From Pseudomonadota bacterium (lineage in GTDB: Bacteria; Pseudomonadota; Gammaproteobacteria; Steroidobacterales; JBCBZW01), in NCBI GenBank assembly GCA_039193195.1, contig JBCCWS010000010.1, positions 62,001 through 126,000 of the forward strand: 64,000 nt of DNA, written 5' to 3'. Position numbers and translations under genes: made by a program. The notes below the pieces were generated by a model. It had not been told where the DNA came from. It made no database searches and was given only the letters and a program-made list of their open reading frames with translations. Below are positions 60,503-64,000 of this stretch, one piece after another. Position 1 is the first letter of the stretch, and each line of letters opens with the position of its first letter.

Positions 60503-63500
60503 TCATGGCACCAGCTTCACGCTGACGTTGTCGATCAGCACATCCGCCAGGCAGCCCTGATCCCCACTGCAAATCGCCACGAGCTGCAGCGTGATACCGC
60601 GGGCCGGATCATCCCCTACCGTTGCCGTGTAGCTGAAGTTGGTCCAGTCAGCAGGCGCTGTCTGAATGTCGTCGATGGTCTGGGGAAACACCCCGTCCCC
60701 AGACTGCTCGGTGAAGAACTCGACCACGAACTTGGGGCCAGCCCCAGCGAAGGTCGCCTTCATGTCGAGGGAGATGCTCACCGTGTCGCCGGCCATCACC
60801 GTGCCGACGGCGAGGAACTCCTGCTTGATCACCGGGTTCTGCCCAGGGCCTGCGATGAGATTGCCCGAGAAACTCCCCTCGCTCGCGTCCATATCCTCGA
60901 TACGCAGCTGACCACCGTTGTCGAAGAGCGTCCAGCCGTCGAGGGTGCCTGTCTCGAAGTTCCCGTTGAGCGTCAGCTCGTCGGGGTCTGCGTTGTCGTC
61001 AGTCGCTTCGCCCACGTCGATATCGTCGAAGTAGTACATCTGCTCGCCAACGTCAGCGCCGAGCGCACCGAAGTTGAAGAAGATGGAGATCTTCGAGTAG
61101 GTGGCAGCTGGATCGAACTGAGCCGTTCCCGGTACCTGGTTAGCAAAGTCAAATACCAGCGTTTCCCAATCATTGGCCACGGTGGTGGACGCCTCAGCCT
61201 CGACAGAGACGTTGCCATCTTCCGCATTCTCGATCTTCATTCGCACCGGAATACCCGCTGCCGGCGCGAAGACCCGCACCGTCATGGTGGTCCTGAGCAC
61301 ATTGAGCGGCAGGCGGGGCACCGAGTTGCCCTCCAGGACGCCTACCGTAGTGCCCGCGGCCTCGAGCGCCGTGTCCGTGCGCACCGACAGGGCGACCATG
61401 TTCATGCCGCCGGCCGGATCGTTGGTGATCACCGAGGCACTGCCGTTGAAGTCGGCTAGCGTGTAGTTCACCTCAGGATCATCGAAGGTGATCGCGGCGA
61501 AGACCTCTGCCGGCGGCGGCACATCGTCCGCACCACAGCCTGCGGAGGTCGGCGCGATGTCATCGAACTGGAAGGTCCAGCTGTCAGGATCGCCCGCCGC
61601 GTCGCCCGCGACGCCGTTGTCAAAGATCAGGGTGAGCCCGGTGATGTTGCCACCCACATCGGCGAAGTCGAAGCACAGCTCCTCCCACGTGCCGCTGCCG
61701 CTGTAGAGCGCGGTCCGCTCCATATTGAGCGGCTCTAGCTTCAGGGTCACCTCGACCTCGCGCTGGGCGCGCACTTTCATCAGGTACGAGTCTCCGCTAG
61801 CGAAGGAGAACGCGTCCCCGAGCAGGTATGTGCTGCCTGCGAAGGTCGCCCCGGCGAATTTCTGCATCTCGCCGACGAAGTCACTGGGGTTGATACCGCT
61901 CGCGTCCGGGTTGGAAATGACTGTGGCGACGCCACCCTCGAAGTCTGCGAAGTTCGCCTCGCCACTCTCGAAGTCGACGGGCTCGACCATCGGCAACGGC
62001 TCCGGATCGGGCGGCGGCTCGCCACACTCGTCGACCCGGGTAATCTCGTCGTAGAAGAAGGTCCAGCTGTTCGCATCGCCTCCCGCGTTGCCCGGCACAC
62101 CGTTGTCGAAGATGAAAGTGATCGCGTTCGGCCGAGGGCCTGCCGTGTCACCGGTGAAGTCGAAGCACAGTTCCTGCCAGGCGCTGCCGCCGGGGTGTAG
62201 GACCTCTCGCTCGCGATTGAGCGTCTCGAACTTGAACAGCACGGGCACCGGGCGCGCCGACCATACCTTCATGGTGAAGATCTCACCGTCCGAGAAGTCC
62301 ACAGAGCCGGCGCTCAGGGTGCTACCACCGAAGGGTTCGCCAGCAAACTTGCGCATCTGCGCCACCTGCGGCGTGGTGTTCAAGCCCGATGCATCCGGAT
62401 TACCCACAACTTCCGATACACCGCCACCGAAGCCTGCATCCGGACCAAAGTCGTAGCTATCGGGCGCATCTTCGAAGGTAATCGGGAACTGCGCTAGCGG
62501 GCAGGACTCGATCTGCTCGATCTCGTCGTAGTAAAAAGTCCAGTTTTCCGCGTCGCCGTCGGCGTCACCCAGCACGCCATTGTCGAAGATGAAAGTGATA
62601 GCGTTGCTGCGCGGACCGATCGTGGTGCCGCCAAAGTCAAAACACAGCTCCTCCCAGGTGCCGCCGCCAGGGTGGTTGACCGTGCGTTCCTGGTTGAGCG
62701 TCTCGAACTTGAACAGCACCGGGACCGGGCGCGCAGACCAAACCTTCATCCTGAAGGACTCGCCCGCGTCGAAGTCGACCGAGGCGCCTAGAGAAAGGGT
62801 GCTGCCTGCAAAGGTCTCACCGCCAAACTTCTGCATCCGCACCGTCTGCGCGGTTGTGTTCAGCCCGCTCTGATCAGGGTTCGGCACCACCAGGGATACG
62901 CCGCCGGCGAAGCCCGCCTCAGGACCGAAGTCGTAGCTGTCCGGTGCGGCCTCGAAGTCGATGGGGAACTCTGCCGGGGGACCGCAATTGTCGACCTGTT
63001 CGATGTCGTCGAAGAAGAACGTCCAGTCATCCGGGCTGCCCATGGCATCGCCTACGGTGCCAAGGTCGAAGATGAAGGTAATCGCGTTGGACGGAGCACC
63101 GCCGAGGGCTGTATTGGTGAAGTCGAAGCAGAGCTCCTCCCACATCCCGCTGCCACTGTGGTTGAGTGCGCGCTCCTGGTCCAAGCCTTCGAACTTGAAC
63201 AGCACCGGAACCGAGCGCGATGCCCAGACCTTCATCCGGAATGCTTCCCCACGGGTGAAGTCCACGTCCTCACCCAGGCTGAGCGTGCTGCCGGCGAAGT
63301 CCTCGCCTTCGAACTTCTGCATTTGCGCTACCTGGGCACTGCCGTTCAATCCGCCGGCCACGGGGTTGGGAATCACCGTGGATACACCGCCTTCGAAGCC
63401 GGCTTCCGGCCCGAAGTCGTAGGTGTCCGCCGCGGCCTCGAAGTCCACCGGGAACAGGCCCGGCTCACCCATCTGCGTCGCGATGGCGATATCGTCCGCG

Positions 63501-64000
63501 AACCAGGTTTGCAGGCCAGCGTCCGTACCCTCGATACCGAAGTTGAAGAACAGCACGACCTTGTCGTACGTGGCGTTCGAATCGAAGGCCGCGGTATTCG
63601 CCACGGGGTTCAGGAAGTCGAAGGTCAGCGTCTCCCACCCATCGGCGAGAGTCGTGGTCGCCTCCGTCTCCACCGAGACCATCTCATTGGTCGAATCCTC
63701 GATCTTCAGACGAATCTGCGCACCCGCCTGCGGACCGTTCACGCGAACGGTCATCTGCGGTGCCACCGGATCGAGGTCGATCACGCCAACGGACTCGTTG
63801 TCACCCGTGAAGATCACGGTGCCAGCGAACGACTGAGCCATGTTGCTACGGTTCACGCGCAGCACCATGCTCGAGGCGTCTACCGGGTCCACTACGAGCG
63901 CAGAATCCTCCGCGCCCTCGAAGCCGCGCAGGGCGTAGGCCAGATCGGGATTATCGAAGGTGATGGTCTCAAAGACCCCTCGATCAGCGACGTCATCCTC
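60503..64000 (-). CDS. Giant exported beta-sandwich-repeat (carbohydrate-binding-like) protein, 5' end outside window
   Basis: The frame is open to the window edge (1165 residues seen). Six or seven tandem domains of ~150-170 residues: two of one type (ITFDNPDLAYALRGFEG, ITFDDPEVNYTLADFNG), four close copies of another (FEAAPDSYDFGPEAGFAGG, MKVWSARPVPVLFKFE, GTWEELCFDF, WTFFYDEIEQ), and a C-terminal CBM4/9-like domain (LNGNFETGTLDGWTLFDNGG). Each ends in an acidic DDI/DEI strand typical of CBM jelly rolls. It probably binds glycan for the glycosidases downstream. An N-terminal catalytic domain may lie outside the window. Confidence 0.85.
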   Translation of the reverse strand, partial: EDDVADRGVFETITFDNPDLAYALRGFEGAEDSALVVDPVDASSMVLRVNRSNMAQSFAGTVIFTGDNESVGVIDLDPVAPQMTVRVNGPQAGAQIRLKIEDSTNEMVSVETEATTTLADGWETLTFDFLNPVANTAAFDSNATYDKVVLFFNFGIEGTDAGLQTWFADDIAIATQMGEPGLFPVDFEAAADTYDFGPEAGFEGGVSTVIPNPVAGGLNGSAQVAQMQKFEGEDFAGSTLSLGEDVDFTRGEAFRMKVWASRSVPVLFKFEGLDQERALNHSGSGMWEELCFDFTNTALGGAPSNAITFIFDLGTVGDAMGSPDDWTFFFDDIEQVDNCGPPAEFPIDFEAAPDSYDFGPEAGFAGGVSLVVPNPDQSGLNTTAQTVRMQKFGGETFAGSTLSLGASVDFDAGESFRMKVWSARPVPVLFKFETLNQERTVNHPGGGTWEELCFDFGGTTIGPRSNAITFIFDNGVLGDADGDAENWTFYYDEIEQIESCPLAQFPITFEDAPDSYDFGPDAGFGGGVSEVVGNPDASGLNTTPQVAQMRKFAGEPFGGSTLSAGSVDFSDGEIFTMKVWSARPVPVLFKFETLNREREVLHPGGSAWQELCFDFTGDTAGPRPNAITFIFDNGVPGNAGGDANSWTFFYDEITRVDECGEPPPDPEPLPMVEPVDFESGEANFADFEGGVATVISNPDASGINPSDFVGEMQKFAGATFAGSTYLLGDAFSFASGDSYLMKVRAQREVEVTLKLEPLNMERTALYSGSGTWEELCFDFADVGGNITGLTLIFDNGVAGDAAGDPDSWTFQFDDIAPTSAGCGADDVPPPAEVFAAITFDDPEVNYTLADFNGSASVITNDPAGGMNMVALSVRTDTALEAAGTTVGVLEGNSVPRLPLNVLRTTMTVRVFAPAAGIPVRMKIENAEDGNVSVEAEASTTVANDWETLVFDFANQVPGTAQFDPAATYSKISIFFNFGALGADVGEQMYYFDDIDVGEATDDNADPDELTLNGNFETGTLDGWTLFDNGGQLRIEDMDASEGSFSGNLIAGPGQNPVIKQEFLAVGTVMAGDTVSISLDMKATFAGAGPKFVVEFFTEQSGDGVFPQTIDDIQTAPADWTNFSYTATVGDDPARGITLQLVAICSGDQGCLADVLIDNVSVKLVP

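Overview
The window is about 64 kb of GC-rich, gene-dense DNA from what looks like a free-living, probably marine or sediment gammaproteobacterium. This placement rests on the gene set (TonB receptor, MipA/OmpV barrel, class 2 PyrD, TruC, GH149/GH17 beta-glucan genes, DUF2239, TAXI protein). No rRNA, tRNA or CRISPR was seen, so the lineage stays an inference.

Layout. 1-5.5 kb: NAD-dependent formate dehydrogenase operon (fdsG, fdsB, a separate Fe-S subunit, fdsA cut by the window edge) with an upstream LysR regulator. 5.8-10.4 kb: acetyltransferase, unknown protein and DinB-like protein, divergent from a MocR regulator with a clear operator cluster; then a soluble chemoreceptor of reversed domain order. 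10.4-12.3 kb: MipA/OmpV barrel and a decayed DUF3667 gene whose 3' end is cut by a 147-bp MITE-like element. 12.3-21 kb: catabolic island for an unidentified carboxylic, amide or lactone substrate: TAXI-type binding protein and TonB receptor on one strand; FAH-family hydrolase, alpha/beta hydrolase, amidohydrolase and AhpD-like protein on the other. A GntR/FCD regulator lies between them, and near-identical CCATAT-N2-ATATGG sites precede both arms. 21-26.4 kb: envelope cluster (CHRD/spondin protein, subtilase lipoprotein, outer-membrane barrel, anti-sigma-like protein, ECF sigma factor) in which three promoters share TTGAACC-N16-CGAC. 26.7-38 kb: housekeeping and stress genes (cold shock, lipase, pyrD, DUF952, arsR-arsI, lipoprotein methyltransferase, giant BNR-repeat protein, voltage-sensor-like membrane protein, arsC, truC), with two gene remnants.

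38-48 kb: beta-1,3-glucan block. A LacI regulator (its stop codon lies in the end of a second MITE-like element), an FG-GAP lipoprotein and a SHOCT protein precede a secreted malectin-GH16 glucanase. The GH16 gene is divergent from a cytoplasmic operon of a GH149-type beta-1,3-glucan phosphorylase and two GH17 enzymes. A perfect LacI-type palindrome lies between the two promoters. The simplest reading is that GH16 cuts laminarin-like glucan outside and GH149 plus GH17 finish the oligosaccharides inside.

48-64 kb: Tat-exported amidohydrolase, DUF2239, membrane protein, Tat-exported Csp copper-storage protein, VOC protein, then a leftward cluster of large envelope proteins. These are a beta-sandwich-repeat protein running off the window, a protein with a glycosidase TIM barrel fused to an outer-membrane beta-barrel, a lipoprotein, a second clan-A glycosidase with a carbohydrate-binding tail, and a subtilase ending in ten YLWSD(G/A) repeats. 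This last cluster and the 21-26 kb ECF regulon are the best candidates for undescribed systems.
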